64,000 nt of DNA from Cardiocondyla obscurior. Lineage: Eukaryota > Arthropoda > Insecta > Hymenoptera > Formicidae. The position numbers and the translations under genes were made by a program. The stretch covers positions 7,135,001 through 7,199,000 of the forward strand of contig NC_091865.1 of NCBI RefSeq assembly GCF_019399895.1. Direction: 5' to 3'. A model generated the notes under the pieces. The model made no database searches, was not told the origin of the DNA, and was given only the letters and a program-made list of their open reading frames with translations. Positions 11,693 through 23,159 of this stretch are shown piece by piece. Positions within the stretch are counted from its first letter, which is position 1; every line of letters begins with the position of its first letter.

Positions 11693-14043
11693 TCAGTGAA
11701 GATCATCCTCATCGCTATCGTTACCGTCTTTTGATCTAGCGGCACCTCCCTCACCGTCGCTAGAACCCGAATCACTCGCCGAATCATCGGATTGCCAGCC
11801 CGCCTGTTGTTGCTGGGCGGCCTGTTGCTGCGCGGTATGTTTCGATGTCTTGTGACGTTTCCCCGTGCGCGACGTCGCATCCGTGCCCGCGCCGTCTAGC
11901 ATGGGCTGTAGGATCCGCCGACGGGCGTTGATAAACCAATTGTTCACTTGCAGCAGCGTCAAATTTGTCTGGCTGGCAATCTGACGCTTCTCATCTTCGG
12001 TTGGGTAGGGATGCTGCGACAGACACGAGAGTTAAATTACAATCGAACGAGACAAGCGATTGTTTTGCAAATTACCGACATTGTTACTCACTACTAAATG
12101 CTGAAAGAGCCACGTTCGCATGATGCTGGTTGCGTGCTTGGGCAAGACACCCCGCTTTTGACGTCCCTTTCTAGCGCTACCGTGATTATTCCTATGATTT
12201 CCAGCGTGATTCGAGGCCACGTTGCTGGCACTCTCCTCTTCGTCTTCGCTCGCCACGGGAGAAGGCGATGCCGCAACTGTAATGTCTGAACACAATCGAC
12301 ATGGTCAATTACCCTGATACTCGATATACTCTGTAGCATATTGGGATGGTTTATGCGTCGAGAGATAGTAACGGCGACAAGTCGTTTTTATTTCTCAACG
12401 TGCTCGTAAGCGAAAAGATTTGCATTCTGTGTCTAACCAAAATTTTTTTTGCTCGCATTCTCAACACCGACGTATTTCGTCTTTTCTCGCTCTCGCAGCG
12501 CGACTAGTCCCCAATATCCAATTTCTTCTAGATATATTCTATCGGAGATTATTCGCAGATATTCGCTACTGTCTGTGTCATCTACAAATGGAATTTCGGC
12601 TGGAGATTCTTCGAGGGTGAAGAGCTCTGTTCCAGGAAAGGGAAGGATAAAAAGTGTTTCAATAAAAAGTGAATAACGATCTCAATCAAGCGACCAGTTT
12701 TGATGTTCGAGACGACCGATGCAACTTTCGGCGCAGAGGACTAACTGAGGGAATCGACTGTAACAATTTCACGACGTGAGAACTCACCTTGGCCGAGATA
12801 CATGTCGTTAACCGGAGCGCATGGATGCGCCCCGATCTGCGAGAGAGGCGTACTTCCGTGCACCGTGGACGGTGAGAGCGGATCGTCGTGGTCCTGGCTA
12901 GTGGATTTGCCCGAGCGTTGGACGGCGGAAGACGGTCGGACCGACGACAGTTGGTCGTGATTAACGCTCTCGTCTCGCGCGCGCGAATTCGCGCCGTCGT
13001 TCTCTGCCACGGCGACGTCCCCTCGGCTCACTCTGAATCCGTTAGCTCCCGACTCAACATCATTGCCTGTAGATGACAGCACCTGGCAAATATATGTCTC
13101 AACTAGCCGTCAGAGAGCAGGGATGGGAAATTCAGTAACATCTTCAGAGATGTACGCGGCATGATATGCATTACATGTATTACTATGCCTCAATCGGGAG
13201 CGATTCACGATCGCTGACGTGCAAATCGCATCGAGACAGCAACGGACGTCGCGTACATCCCTTTTACTATGAGGATATCTACGTTGGTAAGGGGATAGAC
13301 CGGGCAAACCGGGAAGACCGGGGAGCCTAGCTTCATCGCGGTGTATCGGACAAACGTCTAACCTGCAGCGGACTGCTGCCGTTGCTGCCGCTCGACGGAC
13401 CCATGTCGTGCCCGTGATGGCTGTAGTCGCTGCGTAACAGGTTTTCGCTCTGCATCTTGCCCTTCAGGCACGTGATGTACCTGTTGCAGAAGTCCTTGCA
13501 CAGTTCCTGCACCTTCTCCAGTTCCAGTAGATGGATGCGCAGTACCTGTATCGCCTTGATCATCTGCGAGAAGCACGTCCCCGTGGAAACATTACTAATT
13601 AAACGAGTCGATCGTCATTTTCTTTCTTTGTTTTTGTTCTTCCCAATTAGAGACTCGCGATGAAACATACGTCTGACGTTCTGAAGAACAAAAGCAAGGG
13701 AAGATGAGCGGGAAAACGTGCCGGGGTCTCTTACCAAACCGTCAATCTCGGGGTCATTGATCAGGAAAGGCTTTCGGTCTCTTTCTTGGTGCTGGACGAA
13801 AGCCTGTATATCCATGTTGAAGCTTTCGGACGTGGAGTTGTCCGAGCTTTGCGTCGCCTGTTCGCATCTTTCGAAGAGTAACGCCAGCAGCGGGAAGAGC
13901 GGATGCTTGTACACGGCCCTTTTGTCGGCCTCGAACTGGGCCTGATCCTGGTGCGTCGTATAGTCGGCGACCCCACTCGCAGGGTCCTGATCGTATCCGG
14001 GGGTCACCATCGCTAGCGCAACGGCGGTATTACCCTCTTGCAT
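11693..14043 (-). CDS. PKNOX: PKNOX/PREP-type TALE homeobox transcription factor
   Basis: Three-amino-acid-loop homeodomain protein that partners PBC/Exd and Hox proteins on DNA. Coding exons in order: 14043-13735, 13563-13363, 13082-12788, 12285-12092, 12013-11693. Phases match and give 439 aa (human PKNOX1 has 436). The Meis/PKNOX N-terminal domain is clear: [39 protein letters not shown] and, in exon 2, [18 protein letters not shown]. The homeodomain is split by an intron. It runs [20 protein letters not shown], then [20 protein letters not shown], then [30 protein letters not shown] and PTEDEK favour PKNOX over homothorax/Meis. The tail is Gln-rich ([12 protein letters not shown]) then Ser/Asp/Glu-rich. 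A 73-nt intron sits directly before the start codon. Drosophila lacks a PKNOX orthologue. Confidence 0.93.
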
Positions 14044-14130
14044 CCTGCCGCAGACATCGTCGTGAAAATAACTTATCGTGGCGTGTAATTTAGCGGCTGA
14101 AAGTGAAGCTCACTTACCTATCATTCCCCC
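14044..14130 (-). promoter_or_regulatory. PKNOX: PKNOX leader: 5' UTR exon end, 73-nt intron and upstream ATGs
   Basis: On the minus strand a strong donor (GATAG|GTAAGTG, exon ending at 14118) and an acceptor (CGGCAG|GATGCAAGAG, exon starting at 14044) frame a 73-nt intron. The PKNOX start codon begins at the second base of the new exon. The upstream exon has two out-of-frame ATGs near its end. One starts at 14124, crosses the junction and would read about 12 codons, overlapping the true start; the other is a seven-codon frame. They could lower translation or respond to intron retention. Confidence 0.5.
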
Positions 14131-17100
14131 TTGGCGATCCCCATTCTGGTTTGGATTCCCTCGACTCGTTCTCTCTGCTCCTCGAGTCTGCCCGACTCGT
14201 TCAATTCGCTCGTCGTGCTCCGTTCAATCGCAAGATGCTTTAAGAGAAAGAAAAAAAGAAAATAAAAAAAAATAATAATAAATAAAATCACAATGCGGCC
14301 GGGTCAACTTGTTTACGTTTCGTCGCGTAACTTTGTTAATTTCTAATTACAGCCGTGATAAACCTGGTCGGAATTCGAAAGGCGCGAGGAAAGCGAGCAC
14401 GCGAGAAAGTGAAAGATCGATAAGAAGGGAAAAAAAGAAAAGAAGAAACAGGGGAGAAAAACCGCCGCGTCCCGCCGCGCCGCGCGAACAATCGAACGAT
14501 GCGGCACCGCATTTAAATGTCATCATTAGACAGCATCGGCGCCATCGGCGCCCGGGGCGCCCATCGATTTCGGCCGTGTCTTTCTCGACGCGGGTTGAAC
14601 GGGCGCCGCCGGCGGGGAAAAATCGCGGGGAAGCGTATTCGGAAAAACATCCGAGGCTAGTGCGAAGACGAGTTCACCCACGAAACTGGCCTCGACGGCA
14701 AGTAGCGAAGAGGGGGAGGAGTCTCGATACAAGGAGGTAAAGTCGCGGCCACGAGGTCGTCTTACGTAAGGGAGATATTTTTTTTCTTTTTCCTCCCCGT
14801 TTCTTTCTAATCCTTTTTTCCTACGAAATCACCGCGCGCTCGAGCGGTACTTTGAGAGTCGGCTCGTCGCGGCGAGTCCCGCCGAGGGGCTCGCTTTCTC
14901 GGCACGTGGGTCGGCCGCGGAAAGGCCGCTGTTTACTGCCCGTCGATCATCCGGGCCTAACCTGCGCGACTCGAGGCACGCCGCCGCGCAGGAAAACCGC
15001 AGTTAAAACACGCCCTGCGAGCGTTACAACTTTACACACGGGAGGCGCCTCCTCTTCCACCTCGGCCGCCGCCGCCGCCGCCTCCTCCTGCGCCTTCCCC
15101 TCTTCCGCCTCGCGCTTCTTTTCCCGGTCTGTCATTGCTCGTTCGATAAAGTCGAAGGGTGATCGCCGCCGCGCGCCCTCCGAGACTGTCGCGATTAAGG
15201 ACCGCATCGCGTACCCTCCCTCTCATGGTTTTTTAATTTTCTTCTAACGACCGTCGCTCGCCTCCTTCTTTCCTTTTTCACCCGTCGTTTATTCTGGTCA
15301 TGCACATTAACGCGCTGATTGTATTTCTCAAACTGTTTCGTCATACTTATCCCGTTGTCGCGACTTTGATTCTTTTCTTTCGCGACTGTCGTTTTACACG
15401 CATCCGCCCGTTCTTTTTGAGACCTCGCTTGGAGACTTACGCCTCGGGAAACCATAAGTGTTTTTAATATCTAAATGACGCGACGCGGAGAATCGCGCGA
15501 GCGTTATCAGCTGATCACCTTGCGGTGTCGAGACGTCCGTTTCGTTCCGCCCGGGCGCCACGCAAATACCGTCCGACCCGTAGATGACGCTTGTTTACGT
15601 CGAGCGAGTTTTCCTCCCCCTCCCCCCGGCCGCAAGAGGCTGAAGCTGCGCGCTTCCGCGGAGAATCCGCGGGGCGCGCGGCCCACCTTTTTCGTACAAA
15701 AATGTCGGACGGCGAGCGACACGACGGCCGACCGTCAACGCCACCGGAATCTGCGAAATTCCAGCGGAGAGATTTAAAGATGACTCTACTACTTCTCAAG
15801 TTTTCTTAACTAGCCACGGCTCGCGCGATCTTTCGCGACAGCCGATCGAGAAAAACACGCGGGCGACGTGCGCGACGACGCTAATCCCGAGGACGCGCGA
15901 TCGAGATCGAGACCAAGAGATGACGATGACAAGAGCGACGTTTACGTCGCTCCGCGGCCGACGGGCGCCGGATCTCGTGACCCGTCGGCCGCCGAGCGCC
16001 GACCTCGGCCCCGAGAAAAATGGGCGTTTACGGCCGCCGCGGTGGAAACGAGCCGAACCTAACCTCTCGCGGTGTGGAAGACGCGGAGCGAGCGGGCCGC
16101 CGAAGTCGCCGTCCAGCTCGCCCGTCCGCGCGACGCTTACCCGTGACTCCTCCGTGGCGTCGGTCCCAGGCTCGGACGCACCTCCGGCACGACACGCCTC
16201 GTCTTGTTTTTCACGCGGCTACGCGGCACGATCGAACCGTCATTGCCGTCCCGCGAGTGCCGACGGACTGCCGCGGGGGCGCGGGCGGGGGAACGCGCCC
16301 CGTGTTTCGCACCGTGCACGTGCCGCGGGGAGAGAACTCACGCACGCACGCACTTGGCTCTCGCGCGGAGGGGACCGTGCAAACGGAAAAACAAACTCGT
16401 CAGTACCGCCGACGAGCCGGTGTCCGCGCGCGTAGCGCCGCTGGCTGCCACCGCCGCCGCCGCCGCCGCCGCTCGATACGCCCGTGGTCCGCGCCGCCGT
16501 TTCACGTAGTGGACCACAGATCCCGGTAGCCGGACATTTTTTCTCCGCACAAACGCCGTCCACCCTCGCCGTTCCACTCCTTCCACCCGGCCCCGTCTTT
16601 TGTGACGTCACCGATTCAATACTTTTCGCGAAGACCCGTCGCCGCGGCGGCGCCAAGTAATTTACCAGCCGTTCGGCAGATGGTACTAGGTGGCCCTTTT
16701 CCCGTTTCATGGCGATAAAACGAGGGTTCGTTTGATTTCGCTATACTTTGCAGTCTTTGTACTATGATGCGTTACGGTTTACTCAACTGTATATATCTGA
16801 ATCGCAGACATTGAAGGAACAAGAAGAGAATAAAATCAAATTTTACTTCTGCGTTTTCGATAATACCGATGTGGGTAAGCACGGTGAATAAAGCGGCATG
16901 GACTATCGTACGAAGTTGGCCGCACACGATCGAAGATGACGCTACTTGGCCCGTTTGTCAAAACGGCGGTTGGACTCTCGATGACGATCGATCGCTCTTT
17001 GCATCGCGTTTCAAACTGCCTGTTATTCTGTTTGGCGATTAGCTCACCTAGACGGCCGCTTGAAAAACTCGTGTCTTCAACGCGCATTGCGCAACGCAAG

Positions 17101-17376
17101 GTATGTCATTTCCTTTCAAAAGGCTTTGCCTAAAAGCGTCAGAACGTCGACCGAATGCCGCGATGCGAATTCGGAGCCGCCATTCAGCGCGCGATTTACC
17201 GGATTGTTAGCCGAGTTTCTCGGAACTTCCTCGGCTCATCCGGAGCGATAAGTTCTCACGAGCGATGCTATCTTATCGCGATACACTCCGTTATCGCGCG
17301 CACGGCGTCAGATACCAATTTCAGTCAACGCCGTTGAGGAAGCTCGGAAGGTCGAGAGCTTCTTCTGCGCGCCAGG
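14131..17376. promoter_or_regulatory. GC- and CpG-rich block upstream of PKNOX and of the LRR gene
   Basis: About 3.2 kb between the divergent PKNOX (minus) and LRR-protein (plus) genes. It is strongly GC- and CpG-rich from roughly 14,350 to 16,700, with GCC/CCG runs at about 15,065-15,095 and 16,448-16,472. Many long overlapping frames occur on both strands but are Arg/Ala/Pro-rich, lack domains and reflect the scarcity of stops in GC-rich DNA. Best read as promoter DNA plus non-coding first exons. Confidence 0.5.
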
Positions 17377-20300
17377 ATGTTTCTCCGCCCGTTGGTGCCT
17401 TTGCTCGCGATAATCCTTCTCACGAGATGCGAGGTTCCGGAGAGTGTATTATCAACCACAGAATCGGGTTACGTTAAAGCGGACAACGATACGAATGAAC
17501 CGACGAGTGTATGTGACGTGTGTTCTTGCACAGGTATAGTATTGAAGCTATTATTTGAAGGGTATTTTACTTGCCGCATTCTATATAATTTTATCTTTGC
17601 TCAGGAAAAAATTACTTTATCTTTATTATTAAACAAAGATGGACGAGTGCTCTATGGAACCCACCTTAGCTTGATCGAAGGCGAGCCAGCGCTCGATAAC
17701 GCGCTCGATAAGAAGACTCCCTCCCTTTGAAATTCAAGGGATACTCCGCAATTAGCGTGATTTATTTTTGATAAATCGATTATAATCCCTTGACTTCTGT
17801 CGTCTCCCAATTTCAAAATTACGAAATTAATTCACTTTCCATCTTTTGTTAGTTGTGAAAATTGCAAGACGATAAAAAGTAAAGTTAAACCGACGTCAAT
17901 GCGTCTCAGTTAATTACTCATCTCGTAGTCGCAGAATCTTCGATTAATCACACGGTGATTAATTTCACGGAACGCGGCGAGCGCAATGAAGTGACATTTC
18001 ATTATTATCCTTAATTGTAACATTTATCCGATGCGTTCTATTTTGAAAACCCAAAAGATCCCACACAAATAGCTGAACACGATAATAAATCCATGCCGAT
18101 TGAAATTGATGCACATGGTGATGACTCGACTTTTTGCAGATAGCTACATAGACTGCACCAATCGAAGCTTAGAGACGCATTTCGACAGTAAGCAATGGTT
18201 CAACATAACGGCGAAGGAGATCACTTTCGAGCACAATCAGCTGGTCTACGTGCGGCCCTTCCCGGCGATAGTCGTCCAGAAACTGATTCTGCGAAGGAAT
18301 CGCATTGTCCGGATCGACGTCGGTGCCTTTAAGGAGCTCAGCAATCTCATTGAGCTTGACCTGAGTTATAATCAGCTCACGGCTGAATATCTGAAGCCGC
18401 ATATCTTCGAGGTAATTGAAACAAATTTGCGCTAGCTTGACGCACGTTAAATTGGAAAGTGGAGAAAACACGACTCCTCTGCGATCCTGTGATTTATCGA
18501 TCGACTTGATAAAGAGTTTTCGATGCAATTTTAGACACTCGACCCTTTTCTCCCCTCGCTGGCTGTTCGCGCAAATATATTAATTTCTTTCGAACTTGCA
18601 ACTACATTTTAAATAGTAGAGAAATAATTGTAAATTTTTTGAACATTTAGCGAAAAGGTATGTATCTCGTGGATGTACTTCAATATGTATTAAAATAATT
18701 TTAACTCTTATCACGTTTTTCGTTTGATGCCGCTACGATTCACAGATAAGGATTATTACAAATACGAGATAATGCTTCGAGGAACTTGTAATTTAACGAA
18801 ACTTGTCATATTACCATTTCTTCAAAATATTTTAAGTGAGCTTAATGACCAAAGGTAAAAAAGACATATCAAAATTGCGTTTTTTTATAGTTACTAAATT
18901 ATTTCAATGAAAGGATTAATTACAAAAATTAGCGTTTAAAGCAGCGATGAAACTATTTTATTTTAACCACAAATTACTGTCGAGCATTGATCGCTTATTA
19001 CATAAATTCGAGAGAGGTAAACAATAAGGAGAAACCCGAGAAGTTGCTAGGAAAAAAAAATTTCTTTGTATTGATAAAACGAGTTCGTGGAGAAATATAT
19101 TTTGTAGAATACTCGGCATTTTCCAAAATCGATAGTTTTTGCAATTGATAAATATACGTCGGTGAAGAGTTTCAAGATAAGATTATTAATTACGAGCCTC
19201 GAGTGACTCACGTATGGCCACATTATTTCTGCATTTCGGGATTAAACTGTTTAACATGCTTCTCAGATAAATCACTTGTGTTCATTTCTACAAATGTTGA
19301 ATAATTTTTATCTATGTATGTGTAATTTGCTGTACACTTATTCTCAATAATTTTAGGGAAAATACTCGCCGGAAGCATACGAGCCGCTGTCAAACGTGCG
19401 AACTTTAGACCTGAGCTACAACATACTCCGCTGGTTACCTATCCTCTGCTTCGAGCATTTGGCCGACCTTAAAGTACTGAAACTGGCCGGGAATCCTTTC
19501 GGCCTATTCGACTATCGCACGTCCATAGCGATCACCAGCCTATCGTTCTTGGAGGAGTTAGACATCAGTAACTGCCAGCTGAAAAACCTGCCGAACATTC
19601 AGTTTCACAACGCCAAGTAATAAACCGAGAAATGTATACGACGATTTTTCCGCGAGGTTACGCATTCACTTCTTAATACTTTTTTTTTCTATAGCTATTT
19701 GAAGAAGCTAGACCTGTCCCGCAATAATCTCACGGTCGTGCCCGAAGCTTTGGAGGGAATTAAAACTTTGGAACACCTGAGCCTGGACGGTAATCCAATA
19801 CGTGTTATCAATAAAGCGAACGTCTTCCCGAGCTTACCGGCGCTACGGGAACTCACTATGCGCGAGATGCCGAATTTGACGGAAATCGGTTACGGCGGGT
19901 TATCGGCGTTAAGCGGCCTGGAAAACCTTTATTTGCAGAACTGCAGGAAATTGTGGCGCATCGATGAGTACGCGATTGCGTCTAAGGTACGTTCTAGCCA
20001 AAAATGCGACAGCCGACAGCAGGAATGTTGGCGGCGCCGTAGACAATGGCGATATAATTTGCTGTCTTGGCACCCGTAGACCACCGAAGGCACGATATGG
20101 CCGCCGTTGAGGAAGCTGAACCTCGAGTTCAATGCTCTGCAAATACTGCCGATGCTACTTGTCGGCAGATGGGACAAGCTTGAGGAATTGCGTTTGGCAA
20201 ACAACCAGTGGAGCTGCGATTGCCGTAATCAATATCTGGTAAGTTACGATAGTCAAGGGACATGCGAGGTATTGTGGGAACGGGAAAAAAGTGAGTAAAA

Positions 20301-20682
20301 AGCTTCCTCGCTTGTCTCGATCGCGACTAACTAGAAAGATTCTTTTTTGCAGATTGGCACTATTCTGCCGGAATACGGGGAGGAGATAATGGGAAAGAAC
20401 CAAATCGACGAGCTCACCTGCTCTGCGCCGCCAGAACACGAAGGCAAGAAGTTTATATCCTTGACGGACCGACATCTACGTTGCCTGGATTTGTGGAATG
20501 CGAGACCGGAAAAGGATGCTGCGATACTCGTAGGAGTGCTAATCGGCGTGCTCATCGCAATCCCGATCGGCATGGCGTTCTTCGTCCTTTGGCGACGGGG
20601 CTTTTTCTTCTGCGGTTCGCAAGGCCCCGCCACTTTCTCCCGTGCCTTCTACAAACGCGCATCTAACGACGATGACATTTAA
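17377..20682 (+). CDS. Leucine-rich-repeat single-pass membrane protein, six exons
   Basis: Exons 17377-17533, 18140-18411, 19357-19616, 19695-19986, 20080-20238 and 20353-20682 join in phase to give 489 aa. A signal peptide (PLVPLLAIILLTR) leads to an LRR N-terminal cysteine cap (CDVCSCTDSYIDC). About nine or ten leucine-rich repeats follow, for example LIELDLSYNQL, VRTLDLSYNILRWLP, LKKLDLSRNNLTVVP and LRKLNLEFNALQILP. Next are an LRR C-terminal cap (NQWSCDCRNQYL, later ELTCSAPP and LRC), one transmembrane helix (AAILVGVLIGVLIAIPIGMA) and a short cytoplasmic tail ending in DDDI. This architecture is typical of extracellular adhesion or receptor LRR proteins. I cannot name the orthologue, so no symbol is given. 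The 606-nt and 945-nt introns are the longest in the gene. Confidence 0.88.
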
Positions 20683-23159
20683 TATACGCGTGTATTTTTT
20701 TTAAACATAATTGCGCTTCATCATTACTTGCCGTCGCTTTTTTAATATCGAGAAATGAAAGGATAGTGTTTAGATTGCAACAGTATTCACAATACCATAT
20801 GACACATCGAATATAATCTAGTCTATTTAAGCTTCTTTAATTACGTGTGGCGTAATCTTTTGTACGTTTTGTTAAGATATCGTAAAGCCGTATCGTCGCG
20901 TAAGCGAGTCATACATTTTATTTCTATTCGAACAAGCGGTATCGCTGTTAAAACGCTCAGTGCTTTTAGCTGAGTGCGACGTATCCGCATGACTACAATA
21001 AATAACTTGAAAATTAATACGCGCCTCCCGCTGCTCTCGCGAGTTGCTCTAACGAGTCCCCGGAGGATCCGCAAGTCTCTGCGAAGGACGAGCCGCGGAC
21101 AAAACCCCGGACGATGGATTTTCGGCTTTGCAGTCGAGAGCCAAGCGCGGAGAGGGCGGATTTTGCCTCTCTCACTCTCTCTTTCTCCTCCGGCGCAAAT
21201 GCGCGGAGGGTGCGAGGTGAGGCGAGGGTTACGCGACGCCGAGCGACGCCGGGCGACGCGGGCGGACGTATACGGACGGATGGACACGCGCCGGTAACGC
21301 AATTACCGCGACGTTAATTTACTCAATAATCGCAGAAGCAACCCCGTCTAAATGTCGGCACGCGTCCCTCGACCCTAATCATAGCAGCCGGCCGTCGTCA
21401 CGCCAGTCGAGAGCGAGATCATCCAAGATACACGAAAAGCCATCGAGAGATTAACGATAAAACCGTTAAAATATAAGATTCCTTTTATCCGTTTCGTTTG
21501 CTCTTCTGAGCTTTCGCTATTTCTCATTTTTTTTCTTTTTTTTAATAATAAAATTAGAATAACCGATCTCGTCAGAAACCATCCTCGAAGACACCGTCTA
21601 ATAATACATTTTAAGTTCTCGTTTAAACGGCAAAAATGATTAAGATACTTTATAAGAATTTATTTCGACTTCTATCATAATATGACAATTGATTATGTGT
21701 CAAATTAATTTATATCGATCACCGTAATTTTTATGTATACTAGAATAATGCTCTGATAGTTCTGTTAAGGTATTTATCTGCAATTTACCTTCGTGTGAGA
21801 TATCGTGCTAGTTCTGGCCGCGTGACAATCTTCCAGGATGCAATTTTCTCTGCAACCTGTCTCTTTGTCGAAATTACGTTTTTGGTACCTCGGTACCTTG
21901 CACTTTGTCCGTCGTTTAGATATGGAGATGACGTAGTCATCTCATCAAGCGCCGCACGCGCTTGTACCGCCATTTGGAAAGCGCCCCGTATACACGATCC
22001 GCTAAGTAATTTAATCCCGCGTTTCCACTCCCGTCCTCTCGTTCAAGATTCAATACCGATACGACCCGGCGCGACGAGGGGTGTCGCGCGAGGAACCTGA
22101 TTACGGGGGACGCGACAGATCGAGATCGACCCGGCGCGTCGATGACGCCGCGTAAGAAGGTGATCGCTTGTTCTGACTGGGGAAAGGGTGCCGGCGTTCG
22201 AAATTAAAGCCTTATCCGCGAGACGGGGGTGAATTGGTTTTCAAATACTCGCAACCGGGAATCGTCGCGCGTCGCGCACGTATAACGGACGGCTAGGCCG
22301 GGGTGGTGAGCGAGGGTTTTCGTAACGTACTCTTACATATACATGCTTGCACTTCGCATTATCATCTACGTGCGACAGAATGGAGAGGAATCGCGAATAC
22401 AGAAGGATCCGTCCCTCTCGGTCCTCCTTCTCCTCTTCCGCCGCCGCCTCTTCGGCGCGGAACGTACGTTGGGTCCACGAGCACCCCGAGCGCGTGTCCA
22501 TGGAAACGAACAGCCGGGTCCCGCCCCCGGGAGTCTCGTGGAGCCAACCCCGGGCGATGTCGAGCGTCGCGACGCCGGCCAATGCGGACACCAGCCGCCC
22601 TTGGATACACTCCGGCACCCTTCCACGGAGATACGGGCCGCCGCGGTACGCTAACTAGCAGGAGGGGCTGCCGATGATCGCGTTGCGGGGGTGCAATCGC
22701 CCTGAATCGCGCCGCGCTCACCGATACGCGCCCTGAACGACGACTCGGCGAACAACAGGCGAAAAGACAGTGAGCGACGGACGATGTCCCGCGCGATTCG
22801 CGCCTGTTCCGCGGCACGATTTGCGACGATCAATTCCGTTGGGGGATAAAATCGCGACGACGAACGACGTTCGATTAATTGAGGTAAATCGGGCCGAGTG
22901 ATCACCGACACGGCGCGAGGAAAAGTGACCAGTTCTCAAAGTGAAACCCGCTCCCTAAGATTCTTCCCTCCGCGATAATTACCGCGCTGCAAACACGCGT
23001 TTTGAGAGATCGGACTTCTTCGATCCTGCTTGGATCCGCAAAGGACGCGTCCGACGAGGACCGCCCTTCGCGCTGGAGGGATATATCTCGCTCGCAGGAC
23101 GCTTGGGCGAGGATGTAATGCCCACGTCGTAGCCGGCACGTCGCGTCGAACGAGAAAAG
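20683..23159. promoter_or_regulatory. LRR-gene 3' UTR and GC-rich upstream region of bsh
   Basis: The left few hundred bases should be the LRR gene 3' UTR. From about 21,050 the DNA turns GC-rich with an AT-rich gap near 21,450-21,800, and it is very GC-rich from 22,050 to 23,159 just before the bsh start. Large Arg/Ser/Pro-rich frames on both strands (for example 22241-22940) look like GC-driven artefacts. No other gene was recognised. Confidence 0.45.
20997..21002 (+). terminator. Candidate poly(A) signal of the LRR gene
   Basis: The first clear AATAAA after the stop codon, 315 nt downstream. A standard hexamer, but unsupported by transcript data. Confidence 0.35.

Noticed and set aside
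14309..16710. Many long open frames on both strands upstream of PKNOX
   Set aside because: They overlap each other in several frames, are Arg/Ala/Pro/Ser-rich and have no domains; GC-rich DNA has few stop codons.
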